64,000 bases of DNA from Beutenbergia cavernae DSM 12333 (GCF_000023105.1 NC_012669.1:3659025-3723024); one strand, 5' to 3'. Counted from the first letter of the stretch, positions 27,182 through 35,959 are shown. Numbers and translations are program-made. Notes: generated by a model not told the origin, from the sequence alone.

Positions 27182-28182
27182 CACAGGCTCGCTCCCACCA
27201 CTCGGCGCGAGATCGCGTTGGCGGACAGGATGAGCGTCAGGCCGATCAGCGCCTCGAAGAGCCCGATCGCCGTCGCGTAGGAGAAGTTGCTCGAGATGAT
27301 GCCGACCCGGTACAGGTACGTCGAGATCACGTCCGCCGTCGGGTAGAGCAGCGGGTTGTACAGCAGCAGGACCTTCTCGAAACCGACCGCCATGAACGTG
27401 CCGATGTTGAGGATGAGCAGCACGACGATGGTCGGCCGGATCCCGGGGAGCGTGACGTGCCAGGTCTGCCGCCACCGGCCGGCGCCGTCGATCCGGGCGG
27501 CCTCGTACAGCTGCGGGTCGATCGTCGTGAGCGCCGCGAGGTAGAGGATCGTGCCCCACCCGACCGTCTGCCAGATCTCCGAGCCGACGTAGATGGAGCG
27601 GAACCACTCCGCCTGCTGCATGAAGAGGATCGCGTCACCGCCGAGCGCCGTGACGATCTGGTTGATCGTGCCGCGGGCGGCCGTGAGCTGGAAGACGAGC
27701 CCGGCGACGATCACGACCGACATGAAGTGCGGCAGGTAGGAGATCGTCTGGATCGACCGCTTGAACGTGCGCGACCGGAGCTCGTTGAGCATGAGCGCGA
27801 GGGCGATCGGCAACGGGAAGATGATCACCAGGCTCAGGGCACCCAGGATGAGGGTGTTCCGGAACACGTTCCAGAACGTCGGGTCCTGGATGAACATCTG
27901 CACGTAATACAGGCCGACCCATTCCTCGCCGAAGATCGAGCCCCCTGGTCGGAACCGGCGGAACGCGATGACGTTCCCGGCCATCGGCAGGTAGCGGAAG
28001 ATCACGAAGAACAGGACGGGGAGGATCAGCAGCGAGTACAGCTGCCAGTCCCGGCGGACGGCCTTGCGCCAGCCCTGCCGGATCCGGCGCGGCGGCTGCT
28101 GCACCCGCTCCTCGCCCACCGGTTCTCCCATCGCGGCCTCGACCACGGTGGGCGTCATCGCCTTCGGCACGGGCGTCGTCAT
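27178..28182 (-). CDS. oligosaccharide ABC transporter permease, LplB type
   Basis: A 334-residue permease. After a hydrophilic N-terminus comes WQLYSLLILPVLFFVIFRYLPMAGNVIAFRRF, the LplB hallmark (YxPMxGxxIAF), then GEEWVGLYYVQMF, further helices, and the EAA loop EAARIDGAGRWRQTWHVTLPGIRPT. The ATG at 28182 overlaps the GH3 stop by 4 bp, coupling import with hydrolysis. It pairs with the next LplC-like gene. Confidence 0.93.
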   Translation of the reverse strand: MTTPVPKAMTPTVVEAAMGEPVGEERVQQPPRRIRQGWRKAVRRDWQLYSLLILPVLFFVIFRYLPMAGNVIAFRRFRPGGSIFGEEWVGLYYVQMFIQDPTFWNVFRNTLILGALSLVIIFPLPIALALMLNELRSRTFKRSIQTISYLPHFMSVVIVAGLVFQLTAARGTINQIVTALGGDAILFMQQAEWFRSIYVGSEIWQTVGWGTILYLAALTTIDPQLYEAARIDGAGRWRQTWHVTLPGIRPTIVVLLILNIGTFMAVGFEKVLLLYNPLLYPTADVISTYLYRVGIISSNFSYATAIGLFEALIGLTLILSANAISRRVVGASLW

Positions 28183-30620
28183 GCCGGCACCTCCTCGGCG
28201 AGCGGGTCCAGGACCCGCACGTCGGCACTCGCCCGGCGTCGACCGGGTCCGACCCGCCGGAGGGCGCCGGTCAGCTCGAGCGGCACGACGGCGTGGACGT
28301 CGGCGCTCGACCGCGCCACCCGGAGCTCCACCCCGCCGGGCTCCACGATCCGCTCGCGCCTCAGCCCGGTGAACGACGCGGCGTCCGCGGGCACCGTGAA
28401 GCGCACGCGCGCCGAGGCGCCGGCGTCGAGCTCGACACGCGCGAACGCGACGAGGCGGACGACCGGCTGCACGACCTGGGCGGCGACGTCGTGCAGGTAC
28501 AGCTGCACGACGTCGGCGGCGGCTCGTGCACCGTCGTTGCGGACGGTCAGCTCCAGCGTCACGTCGCCGTCGACCGGCCACGCGACGCGCCCGCCCGCCG
28601 GACCGCTGCCCGAGGCTGCGGCGTCGTCGTCACCGAGCACGCTCACGTCACCCCACGCGACGCGCGTGTAGCCGATCCCGTGCCCGAACGGGTACTGCGG
28701 CGTGGGATCCGTGGCGGAGACGCCGCTGCGGCGGCCGAGCGGCGCGGCGAGGTACGTGCCGGGCTGGCCGCCGGCGTCGCGCGGCAGGCTGACCGGCAGG
28801 CGGCCGGAGGGGTTGACGGCTCCCGTGAGGACCTCCGCGATCGCCTGTCCGCCCGCCTGCCCGGGGAAGAAGGCCTGCACGACGGCGGCCGCGTCGTCGG
28901 CGAGGTCGTCCAGCGCGTACGGGCGGCCGCTGAGCACGAGCAGCACCACCGGCGTGCCGGTGTCCAGGACCGCCCGCACGAGGTCGGCCTGCACGCCGGG
29001 CAGGCGCAGGTCGCTCGCGTCGCACCCCTCCCCCGACGTGCCGCGGCCGAACAGGCCGGCCCGGTCGCCCACCGCGACCACGCACACCTCCGCGTCCCGC
29101 GCCGCGGCGACGGCGGCGTCGAACCCGGACGTGTCGCGCGACGTGACGTCGCACCCGGGCGCGTACGTGACGCCGTCGGCCCGCTCGCGGAGCGCACCCA
29201 GCACGGACGGGACCTCGATCCCCATCGGCAGCTCGGGATGACGCACGCCCACGTGGACCGGGAAGGAGTAGCAGCCGAGCATGCCGAGCGGGTCGTCGGC
29301 GAGCGGGCCGACGACGGCGATGCGCGCCGCGGGCGGCAGCGGCAGCGTGCCGTCGTTCGCGAGGAGGACGACGCCGCGGCGGGCGATCTCGAGCGCGACG
29401 GCGCGGGAGCGCCGGTCGTCGAGCGTCAGCTCCGTGCCGTTCCTCCCTGCGGGATCCCGCACCGCCTCGGGGAGCGGCTCCCAGTCGGCGTCGAGCAGGC
29501 CGAGCTCGCACTTCTGCGTGAGCACCCGCCGCAGGGCCCGGTCCACGAGCGCCTCGTCGATGCGGCCCGCGGCCACGCCCGCGCGCAGGAAGTCGCCGTA
29601 CGCGTGGACGCTCGGCAGCTCGACGTCCACGCCCGCGGCGAGCGCGAGCCCGGCCGCCTCCTCGAGGTCGGCGGCCACGCCGTGCAGGGTGTGCAGGAAC
29701 GCGATGCCGTAGTAGTCGGCGACGACCGTCCCCCCGAAGCCCCAGCGCTCGCGGAGCAGGTCCGTGAGGAGGTGGACGTCGGCGGCCGCCGGGACGCCGT
29801 CGACGTCCGCGTACGAGTGCATGACGGAGCGCGCGCCGCCCTCGCGGAGCGCGACCTCGAAGGGCGGCAGGATGACGTCGGCGAGCTCGCGCGGGCCGAG
29901 TCCCGCCGGCGCGAGGTTGCGACCGGCGCGCGAGGCCGAGTAACCGGCGAAGTGCTTGAGCGTGGCGACGACGCCGGCGGACTCGAGCCCGCGCACGTAC
30001 GCTGCCCCGATCTCCCCGACGAGGTGCGGATCCTCGCCGATGGTCTCCTCCGTGCGACCCCACCGGAAGTCGCGCGTGACGTCGAGGACCGGGGCGAGAC
30101 CCTGGTGCACGCCGACGGAGCGCATCGAGGCGCCGATCCGGCGGGCCATCTCCTCGACGAGGCCCGGCGAGAACGAGGCGCCCCACGAGAGCGGGACCGG
30201 GTAGGCGGTGGCCTGCCAGGCCGCGAACCCGGCGAGGCACTCGTCGTGCACCTGGGCGGGGATGCCGAACCGGTTCGCGGCGACGATCTGCGCCTGCGAG
30301 CGGGCGAGCGACCGGGCACCCTGCACCGGGTCCACGGGCGCCGTGCCGAACGGCCGCGTGAGCTGACCGAGCCCGCCGGCGATCACGTCGGCGAACGCCG
30401 GGACGTGCCCGCTCATGTCCGCCTGGTGCGGAGCCACGTCACCGCCGTCCGGATCCGCGCCGACCCAGAGGCCGACGAGCTGGGACAGCTTCTCGTCCAA
30501 CGTCATCGCGCCGACGAGGTGCTCGACGCGTTCGGCCACGCTCCGACCGGGGTCCTGCCACGGGCGCGCGTCTCCTCGCTCGCCCGGACCCGCCGGGTCC
30601 ACGTCCTGCCCTTGCGCCAC
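28179..30620 (-). CDS. beta-glucosidase/beta-xylosidase, glycoside hydrolase family 3
   Basis: An 813-residue GH3 enzyme without signal peptide, hence cytoplasmic. Substrate-binding GIPAQVHDECLAG, LAPVLDVTRDFRWGRTEETIGEDP, the KHF motif (LKHFAGYS) and the nucleophile Asp302 in TVVADYYG are present. The second domain follows (GCYSFPVHVG, SGEGCDASDLRLPG) and a C-terminal fibronectin-III-like domain ends the protein. The overall pattern is closer to bacterial beta-xylosidase/beta-glucosidase hybrids. The GTG at 30620 has GGAGGG nearby. First gene of the operon carrying the LplB/LplC importer and GH42; transcription appears controlled from 30704-30765. Confidence 0.93.
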   Translation of the reverse strand: MAQGQDVDPAGPGERGDARPWQDPGRSVAERVEHLVGAMTLDEKLSQLVGLWVGADPDGGDVAPHQADMSGHVPAFADVIAGGLGQLTRPFGTAPVDPVQGARSLARSQAQIVAANRFGIPAQVHDECLAGFAAWQATAYPVPLSWGASFSPGLVEEMARRIGASMRSVGVHQGLAPVLDVTRDFRWGRTEETIGEDPHLVGEIGAAYVRGLESAGVVATLKHFAGYSASRAGRNLAPAGLGPRELADVILPPFEVALREGGARSVMHSYADVDGVPAAADVHLLTDLLRERWGFGGTVVADYYGIAFLHTLHGVAADLEEAAGLALAAGVDVELPSVHAYGDFLRAGVAAGRIDEALVDRALRRVLTQKCELGLLDADWEPLPEAVRDPAGRNGTELTLDDRRSRAVALEIARRGVVLLANDGTLPLPPAARIAVVGPLADDPLGMLGCYSFPVHVGVRHPELPMGIEVPSVLGALRERADGVTYAPGCDVTSRDTSGFDAAVAAARDAEVCVVAVGDRAGLFGRGTSGEGCDASDLRLPGVQADLVRAVLDTGTPVVLLVLSGRPYALDDLADDAAAVVQAFFPGQAGGQAIAEVLTGAVNPSGRLPVSLPRDAGGQPGTYLAAPLGRRSGVSATDPTPQYPFGHGIGYTRVAWGDVSVLGDDDAAASGSGPAGGRVAWPVDGDVTLELTVRNDGARAAADVVQLYLHDVAAQVVQPVVRLVAFARVELDAGASARVRFTVPADAASFTGLRRERIVEPGGVELRVARSSADVHAVVPLELTGALRRVGPGRRRASADVRVLDPLAEEVPA

Positions 30621-30703
30621 CTGGACCCTCCGCCACCGCTCTGTGGTTCGTTCCTGAGGTCGCGATCCTCCTGCGCTCGCTGGCGCTCGCTCCGGATTCC
30701 CGC

Positions 30704-30731
30704 TCGAAACTATCGACGTCCTGATCGATAG
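30704..30731. promoter_or_regulatory. operator region of the GH3 operon
   Basis: Contains TCGAAACTATCGA (30704-30716), whose core is identical to the site before the LacI gene at 19717, and overlapping it a perfect inverted repeat CTATCGA-N8-TCGATAG (30710-30731). It sits immediately downstream of the predicted promoter, the expected place for a LacI repressor. Confidence 0.65.
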
Positions 30732-30735
30732 CCCG

Positions 30736-30765
30736 ACGGTAAGCGCTCGCCCGGCGATGCGTCAA
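30736..30765 (-). promoter_or_regulatory. predicted promoter of the GH3 operon
   Basis: On the minus strand, TTGACG (30765-30760) and TACCGT (30741-30736) are separated by 18 bp, close to a vegetative promoter, followed at once by the operator repeats. Distance to the GTG is about 115 bp. Confidence 0.5.
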
Positions 30766-30878
30766 CCCCTCGACCGCAGGTCGGCCGGACGGCAGGCTCG
30801 ACGGCGTGCGTCGACTGAAAGTTGCGACACGCGTCCGGCAGCACGCGCGGAGGCCACGCCGCGCGGGTCGACGGCGGA

Positions 30879-31436
30879 TCAGCCGCGTCGGAGCCCGTCC
30901 GTCAGCACGGCGAACACGCGCTCCCGCACGCCGTCGTCGTCCGCCACCCCGACCGCCACCAGAGCACCCTTGAGCAGCGCGACGAGATCCCTCGTGCCGA
31001 CGTCGGCGCGCACGGCGCCCGCCGCCTGCGCCCGGGCGAGGAGGACGCCGAGCGCCTCCTGCAGGCTGGGGGCGGACGTGTCGAACGAGGGGCCGGCGTC
31101 GAACCCCGCCACCGCGAGCGCGTCGGCAAGGTCTCGCCGCGCGCCCGCCTCCTCCCCGAGGCGGCGCAGGTAGCCGAGGAACGCGTCGCCGGGATCGTCG
31201 GACGTCGCGAGCTCGCGCGCGTCGGCGAGAAGGCGGGCGACGTCGTCGTCGATCACCGCCGCGAACAACGCCTCCTTGGAGGGGAAGTGGCGGTACACGG
31301 TGCCCGCCCCGACGCCCGCCCGCCGCGCGATCTCGTCGAGCGGCACCGCCGCGCCGTCGGCCGCGAACGCCTCCCGCGCCGCCGCGAGCACGCGCTCACG
31401 GTTGCGTCGCGCGTCGGCGCGCGGCTGCCGGGTCAC
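30879..31436 (-). CDS. TetR-family transcriptional regulator
   Basis: A 185-residue TetR protein. HTH region: RERVLAAAREAFAADGAAVPLDEIARRAGVGAGTVYRHFPSKEALFAAVI (about residues 12-62), with the family's GTVYRHFPSKEAL; the C-terminal ligand domain is variable. I choose the GTG at 31436 because the upstream TTG at 31460 lies in the promoter region. It is divergent from a small NTF2-like gene and two near-identical direct repeats lie between, so it probably represses that gene and itself. Confidence 0.88.
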   Translation of the reverse strand: MTRQPRADARRNRERVLAAAREAFAADGAAVPLDEIARRAGVGAGTVYRHFPSKEALFAAVIDDDVARLLADARELATSDDPGDAFLGYLRRLGEEAGARRDLADALAVAGFDAGPSFDTSAPSLQEALGVLLARAQAAGAVRADVGTRDLVALLKGALVAVGVADDDGVRERVFAVLTDGLRRG

Positions 31437-31453
31437 GACGACGCCGCCGTCCG

Positions 31454-31483
31454 TTGACAAGCGGGGCGCGCGTTCCGTATCGT
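31454..31483 (+). promoter_or_regulatory. strong predicted promoter for the NTF2-like gene
   Basis: Perfect TTGACA (31454-31459), 18-bp spacer, then TATCGT (31478-31483). It overlaps the first of two direct repeats, so a regulator bound there would block RNA polymerase. Confidence 0.65.
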
Positions 31484-31509
31484 CAAAGCGGGGCCACCGT
31501 TCCGTTTCG
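31461..31509. promoter_or_regulatory. pair of 22-bp direct repeats, probable TetR operator
   Basis: Units at 31461-31482 and 31488-31509 share GCGGGGC-N3-CGTTCCGT-N-TCG, 18 of 22 bases identical, with starts 27 bp apart. They lie between the divergent TetR and NTF2-like genes, over and just after the predicted promoter. Confidence 0.7.
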
Positions 31510-31538
31510 CTCCGGTCCCATCGAACCAGGAGGACCGC

Positions 31539-32000
31539 ATGACGTCACAGCCTACGAAGGCCGGCTCGCCTCTCGACGTCGCCGAGCAGGTGCGTCGCAT
31601 GGTGACCGGCAGGTACGGGATCGCCTTCGCCGACCTGTTCGCGGCCGACGGTGTGCTCGAGTACCCGTTCGCCGCCCCCGGGACGCCGACCCGCCTGGCC
31701 GGGCGCGAGCAGATCAGGGCGTACGTCGACGCCGTCTCGGCCCGGTCGCGGCGCGCGATCGAGATCGACGACGTCACCCTTGTCGCGCACGAGGGCGTGG
31801 ACCCGGAGGTCGTCGTCGTCGAGATCGCGCACTCCGGCACGTCGCACGCCCTGGGCGGGCCGTACCGCTTCGAGGCCGTGGGCGTGATCCGGGTCCGGGA
31901 CGGCGAGATCGTCCACTACCGGGACTACATGAACCCCGTGGCCATGGCCCAGCTGGTCGGCGCCACCGCGGAGCTCGCGACGGCGCTCGGGGCGGGTTGA
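31539..32000 (+). CDS. NTF2-like/SnoaL-like small protein, probable TetR target
   Basis: A 153-residue single-domain alpha+beta protein: VRRMVTGRYGIAFADLFAADGVLEYPFAAPGTPTRLAGREQIRAYV, then EIDDVTLVAHEGVDPEVVVVEIAHSG and a terminal EIVHYRDYMNPVAMAQLVG. The pattern is that of SnoaL-like NTF2 proteins (isomerases, hydrolases or ligand binders). AGGAGG at good spacing precedes the ATG. Divergent from the TetR gene. Ligand or substrate is not known. Confidence 0.83.
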   Translation: MTSQPTKAGSPLDVAEQVRRMVTGRYGIAFADLFAADGVLEYPFAAPGTPTRLAGREQIRAYVDAVSARSRRAIEIDDVTLVAHEGVDPEVVVVEIAHSGTSHALGGPYRFEAVGVIRVRDGEIVHYRDYMNPVAMAQLVGATAELATALGAG

Positions 32001-32042
32001 CGACCGATTGCGGGCACCGCGGCGACGGGTGAGCATCGGTGC

Positions 32043-32438
32043 ATGGACCGAGCGCAGGTCATGGCCTGGGTCGCGGAGTACGAGCGCTACTGGCGTTCGG
32101 CTGAGCTCGCCGGCGTCGAGCGGCTGTTCACGCCGGACGCGCGGTACCGGCCCTCGCCGTACGAGGAGAGCGAGGTCGGCCACGACGCCATCAAGGCGTT
32201 CTGGGCCGACGACGCCGGCCTGGACTTCACCGTCCGGGCCGAGCCCGTCGCCGTGGACGGCGCCACCGCCGTCGTCCGCCTGGAGGTGCGGTACGGCGAT
32301 CCTGCACCCCAGGAGTACCGCGACCTGTGGCTCCTGACGTTCGCCGAGGACGGCCGTGTCGCCGACTTCGAGGAGTGGGCGTACTGGCCGGGCAAGCCGT
32401 ACACCGCGAGCGCCGAGGAGCCGGACGGCGCCACCTAG
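32043..32438 (+). CDS. second NTF2-like protein
   Basis: A 131-residue NTF2-like protein: VAEYERYWRSAELAGVERLFTPDARYRPSPYEESEVGHDAIKAFW, followed by beta strands FTVRAEPVAVDGATAVVRLEVRYG and RDLWLLTFAEDGRVADFEEWAYWPG. It follows the previous NTF2-like gene by 42 bp but is not closely similar. The ribosome site is weak. Family assignment is by fold pattern only; function unknown. Confidence 0.78.
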   Translation: MDRAQVMAWVAEYERYWRSAELAGVERLFTPDARYRPSPYEESEVGHDAIKAFWADDAGLDFTVRAEPVAVDGATAVVRLEVRYGDPAPQEYRDLWLLTFAEDGRVADFEEWAYWPGKPYTASAEEPDGAT

Positions 32439-32525
32439 GTCGGCGGCAGCCCGCCGGCGCCGTCGCTCGTCCTCCGGCGGCGCTACGGTGCTGGCAGGAG
32501 CAGCCCACCTGAGGAGCACGCGCAC

Positions 32526-33389
32526 GTGCCGTTCGAACGCGCCACCGCCCGACACCCGCTCGCCGTCCGGCGCGTGCACGTGCACGCCGTCCGCGACCTC
32601 ACGCCGACCGTGCGCCGGGTGACGTTCCGCGACGGCAGCCCCGACCTCCCGCCGCTCGCGACGATGGTCGCCGACGGGCCGGAGGACCACGTCAAGGTGT
32701 TCTTCCCGGACCCGGTCACGGGAGAGCTGCACGCGCCGTCGATCACGGCCGACGGCGGGCTGCAGCGCGCCGTCGGCGGGGTGTCGATCTCGCGGGACTA
32801 CACGGTGCGGTCCCTGCGGCCGGGCGACGAGGTCGGCGACGACGGCGTCGAGACACCCGGGTACGTGCTCGACGTCGACGTCCTGCTGCACGGCGACGAG
32901 GGCCCGGCGTCCGCCTGGGCGGCTCGGGCGTCGGCCGGGGACGAGCTCGCGATCGCCGGGCCGCGCGGCTCCGTCCTCGCGCCGGACGGCATCGCGCGCC
33001 TCGTCGTCGTCGCGGACGAGACGGCGCTGCCCGCCGCCGCGCGCTGGGTCGCCGCCGTCGGCCCGGACGTCCCGGTGACGGCGATCCTCGACGTCGCCGA
33101 CGAGAGCGTGGAACCGTACGGCGCCGAGCTCGGCCACGCGTCGATCGAGTGGCTCTACCGCGAGGACGGTCCGGGGCAGGTGCTCGACGCCGTCCGCTCG
33201 CTCGGGCCGCTAGCCCCCGAGGACGTCGTGTTCGCCGCCGGCGAGGCGACGACGCTCGTGCCCGTCCGGGCGTACCTGCGCCACGAGGCCGGGGCGCGGG
33301 CCGACCAGCTGTCGGTCAGCGGCTACTGGAAGCGCGGCGTCGTCAACCTCGACCACCACGAGCCGCTCGACCCGTCCGACCCCGACTGA
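32526..33389 (+). CDS. siderophore-interacting protein (flavin-dependent ferric reductase family)
   Basis: A 287-residue SIP/ViuB-family protein. TPTVRRVTF, DHVKVFFPDP, SRDYTVRSLRP (FAD-binding RxYTxR motif near residue 90), the GDELAIAGPRGS loop and RLVVVADETALPAAARWV are typical, as is the terminal YWKRG. Such proteins reduce ferric siderophores in the cytoplasm to release iron. The GTG at 32526 has GAGGAG upstream. No siderophore transport genes are nearby; it converges on the cupin gene with a 2-bp gap. Confidence 0.9.
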   Translation: MPFERATARHPLAVRRVHVHAVRDLTPTVRRVTFRDGSPDLPPLATMVADGPEDHVKVFFPDPVTGELHAPSITADGGLQRAVGGVSISRDYTVRSLRPGDEVGDDGVETPGYVLDVDVLLHGDEGPASAWAARASAGDELAIAGPRGSVLAPDGIARLVVVADETALPAAARWVAAVGPDVPVTAILDVADESVEPYGAELGHASIEWLYREDGPGQVLDAVRSLGPLAPEDVVFAAGEATTLVPVRAYLRHEAGARADQLSVSGYWKRGVVNLDHHEPLDPSDPD

Positions 33390-33391
33390 GG

Positions 33392-33727
33392 TCAGTGCGC
33401 GGGAACGGACACGCACACGAGCGTCGTGTCCTCCACCGCCTCGAGCTCACCCGGCGTCTCGCGCGGCACGTGCAGGTACTCCCCGGCCCCGGCGGTGACC
33501 ACGCCGCCCGGCCCCACGATGCGCAGCCGGCCGCTGACCACCACCCACACCTCGTCGTAGGGCGCCGGGACGTCGGCCCGTTCGCCGCGGCCGAGGTGGG
33601 CCGTGTACGCACTGAGCGGGCCGCCCTCAGATGCCTCGACGGCGGGCGTCATCGTGATGCGGCGATCCCCGAGGCGCGGTCCGTTCGCGAGCGCCGAGTC
33701 GAACGAGCGGACGGCGGGCTCAGTCAT
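33392..33727 (-). CDS. small cupin-domain protein
   Basis: A 111-residue single cupin: GGPLSAYTAHLGRGERADVPAPYDEVWVVVSGRLRIVGPGGVVTAGAGEYLHVPRETPGE. The two conserved cupin motifs are recognisable, but the first motif has few histidines, so metal binding is doubtful. GGAGGAGG lies before the ATG at 33727. It overlaps the MFS stop by 8 bp and so is co-transcribed with the exporter and probably controlled by the same TetR. Function unknown. Confidence 0.85.
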   Translation of the reverse strand: MTEPAVRSFDSALANGPRLGDRRITMTPAVEASEGGPLSAYTAHLGRGERADVPAPYDEVWVVVSGRLRIVGPGGVVTAGAGEYLHVPRETPGELEAVEDTTLVCVSVPAH

Positions 33728-35267
33728 CGTGGTCCTCCTCCAGTCGGGCGTTCCGCAGTCCACGGAACGTCATGAGCGCGACGGCGAGGAGCCCCGCCAC
33801 CGCGACCAGGTACGCGTCTCGCGTCGCGACCGTGAACGCGGTCTGCGCGGCCTCGGTCAGCTGCGCGGCGACGTCGGGCGGGAGCGCCTCGGCGGCATCG
33901 AGCGCGCCCCCGACGCTCTCGACGCTCTGCCGGGCCAGCTCCTCGTCCATCCCGACAGGGAGATCGTCACGCAGCGTGCCCGAGTACGCGAGGTAGGCGA
34001 CAGTGCCGCCGAGCGCGAGACCCGCGGTGTTGCCGAGGCTGCCGCCGACCTCCTGCGTCGCCTGCGCCGAGCCCGTCCGCTCCACGGGCGCGCTCGACAG
34101 GATGACGCCGGTCCCGAGCGCGAACACCGGCGCGACGCCCGCGGCGACGAGGGCGGCCGCCCCGACGAGCAGCGCCGTCGACGCCTCGGTCCCGGCCGTC
34201 ACCGCCACCACCATGCCGAGGGCGCCGAGGAGCGCGACCCCGGCACCGAGGGCGATGGCGTGCCCCGGGCGCAGCCACCGCAGCAGGGCGGGCGAGGCCG
34301 CCGTCGCCGCCACGGACGCCAGCGCGGGCACCACCAGCAGCGCGCCGGCGGTGAGAGCCGAGTGACCGAGCACGACCCGAAGGTGCTGCGCGAACTGGAG
34401 GTCGGCGCCGGCGGTCGCGGTGATGACCAGCCAGATCGCGAGCACGCCGAGCGCGAATGGCGCGTACCGGAACAGGCCGAGGTCGAGAAGCGGGTCGGGG
34501 AGCGTGCGCTGGCGCAGCACGAAGGCGACGACGAGCACCAGGCCGGCGGCCAGGGCGGCACCGCTCCACGGGTCCCACCCGGTCGCGGCGAGCTCCTGCC
34601 CGCCGTAGACGAGACCCGCGATGCCGAGCGAGGAGGCCAGGACGCTCGCGAGGTCGATCCGGCCCTGTCCGGTCCCGGCCACCGCGGGCAGAAGTCGCGG
34701 GGCGAGCACCGCCACGGCCACGGCGATCGGCACGTTGACGAGGAAGATCGAACCCCACCAGAAGTTCTCGAGCAGCAGCCCGCCGAGGGGCGGGCCCAGC
34801 GCCATCCCGCCGGAGAACGCGGCCATGAACAGCGCCAGCGCTCTGGTGAACTGGCGGGGCGCCGGGAACATGTGGCGCAGCAGCGCCATGCCCGCCGGCG
34901 CCATCGTCACCGCCGAGGCCCCGAGGAGCATCCGGGCGAGAATGAGCAGCTCGACGGACGGCGCGAAGGCGGCCATCGCGGAGGCCGAACCGTAGGCGAG
35001 CATCCCGACGACGAGCAACGTCCGCGGCCCGAACCGGTCGACGAGCCGCCCCGCGGTGAGCACGAGGCCGGCGCCGGCGATGTCGCCCACGTGCAGCACC
35101 CACAGCTGCTGGGTCCCGGTCGGCAGGAGCTCCGCGGCGATCGTCGGGATCGCCAGGAACAGCACGGTCATGTCGAGGGCGGCCATGAAGATCGGCACCA
35201 TGAGCAGGGCGAGCCCGGCCCGGGCGGGGGTGCTCGTTCCGACGTCCGCGGTCCTGCTCGTCGACAT
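33720..35267 (-). CDS. MFS drug exporter, DHA2 (EmrB/QacA-like, 14 TM)
   Basis: A 515-residue membrane protein with about 14 hydrophobic helices. ALDMTVLFLAIPTIAAEL is the D1 motif of DHA2 drug:proton antiporters; GRLVDRFGPRTLLVVGM is motif A; GPPLGGLLLENFWWGSIFLVNVPIAV is the motif C region. A soluble external loop with ESVGGALDAAEALPPDVAAQ lies before the last helix, as in SmvA/QacA-like proteins. It is divergent from a TetR gene, the standard arrangement for inducible multidrug exporters. Substrates are not predictable. Confidence 0.92.
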   Translation of the reverse strand: MSTSRTADVGTSTPARAGLALLMVPIFMAALDMTVLFLAIPTIAAELLPTGTQQLWVLHVGDIAGAGLVLTAGRLVDRFGPRTLLVVGMLAYGSASAMAAFAPSVELLILARMLLGASAVTMAPAGMALLRHMFPAPRQFTRALALFMAAFSGGMALGPPLGGLLLENFWWGSIFLVNVPIAVAVAVLAPRLLPAVAGTGQGRIDLASVLASSLGIAGLVYGGQELAATGWDPWSGAALAAGLVLVVAFVLRQRTLPDPLLDLGLFRYAPFALGVLAIWLVITATAGADLQFAQHLRVVLGHSALTAGALLVVPALASVAATAASPALLRWLRPGHAIALGAGVALLGALGMVVAVTAGTEASTALLVGAAALVAAGVAPVFALGTGVILSSAPVERTGSAQATQEVGGSLGNTAGLALGGTVAYLAYSGTLRDDLPVGMDEELARQSVESVGGALDAAEALPPDVAAQLTEAAQTAFTVATRDAYLVAVAGLLAVALMTFRGLRNARLEEDHDD

Positions 35268-35279
35268 GGATCCCCATTT

Positions 35280-35298
35280 CCGATACGGTACGACTCGG
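35280..35298. promoter_or_regulatory. candidate operator between MFS exporter and TetR
   Basis: The 56-bp spacer holds a 19-bp element with CCGA-N11-TCGG symmetry (35280-35298) followed by an AT-rich stretch (CTATTTTATCG). It would cover both divergent promoters. Symmetry is weak, so confidence is modest. Confidence 0.4.
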
Positions 35299-35323
35299 AT
35301 CTATTTTATCGACGGGAGGCGGC

Positions 35324-35959
35324 ATGGTCACGGGGCGAGGGCGTCCTCGCGACGCGCACATCGACGAGGCGGTCCTCGAGGCCGCGGCCGGTCTCCTGGA
35401 CCGGGAGGGCTACGGCGGCCTCGCGATCGAGGAGGTCGCGCGCCGCGCCCAGGTGAGCAAGGCGGCCGTCTACCGCCGCTGGCCGAACCGGCGTCATCTC
35501 GCGCTCGCGGTGCTCGGAGACCGGCTCGGCCGGGTCTCGGCGCCGGACTCCGGCTGCACGCTCTGCGACCTCCACGAGTGCCTCGTGCTGGTGACGGAGG
35601 CGTTCTGCCGCCTCGGCCCCGGGACCCTCGCGCAGCTCATCGCGGAGGGCGCCGGCGATCCCGCGGCGCACGAGCAGCTGGAGGAGGTCGTGCTCGAGCC
35701 GCCGCGGCGCGCCGTGCACCGGACGTTGTTCGCCGCGCTGCGGCGGGGGGACCTGAGGGACGACGTCGATCTGCCCCTCGCCGTGGACGCCCTCACGTCA
35801 CTCGTGTTCTACCGGCTCCTGCTCGGTGGTGAGCCGATGGAGCCGGACCAGCTGGAGGTCGTGGTCACGGCGACGCTCCGCGGCATCGCGAGCGACGGCG
35901 ACGCACTCCTGCGCGAGTACAGCGAGCACGAGCAGCACGAGCAGCACGAACCCGCCTGA
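35324..35959 (+). CDS. TetR-family regulator of the MFS exporter
   Basis: A 211-residue TetR protein: GRGRPRDAHIDEAVLEAAAGLLDREGYGGLAIEEVARRAQVSKAAVYRRWPNRRHLALAVL is a full TetR HTH with the AcrR-like R-R-W-x-N-R variant. The ligand domain (TetR_C type ending in a helix with VVVTATLRGI) follows. GGGAGG precedes the ATG at 35324. The C-terminus is a short repetitive tail SEHEQHEQHEPA from a duplicated GAGCAGCAC-like unit. Divergent from the exporter gene, which it presumably represses. Confidence 0.9.
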   Translation: MVTGRGRPRDAHIDEAVLEAAAGLLDREGYGGLAIEEVARRAQVSKAAVYRRWPNRRHLALAVLGDRLGRVSAPDSGCTLCDLHECLVLVTEAFCRLGPGTLAQLIAEGAGDPAAHEQLEEVVLEPPRRAVHRTLFAALRRGDLRDDVDLPLAVDALTSLVFYRLLLGGEPMEPDQLEVVVTATLRGIASDGDALLREYSEHEQHEQHEPA

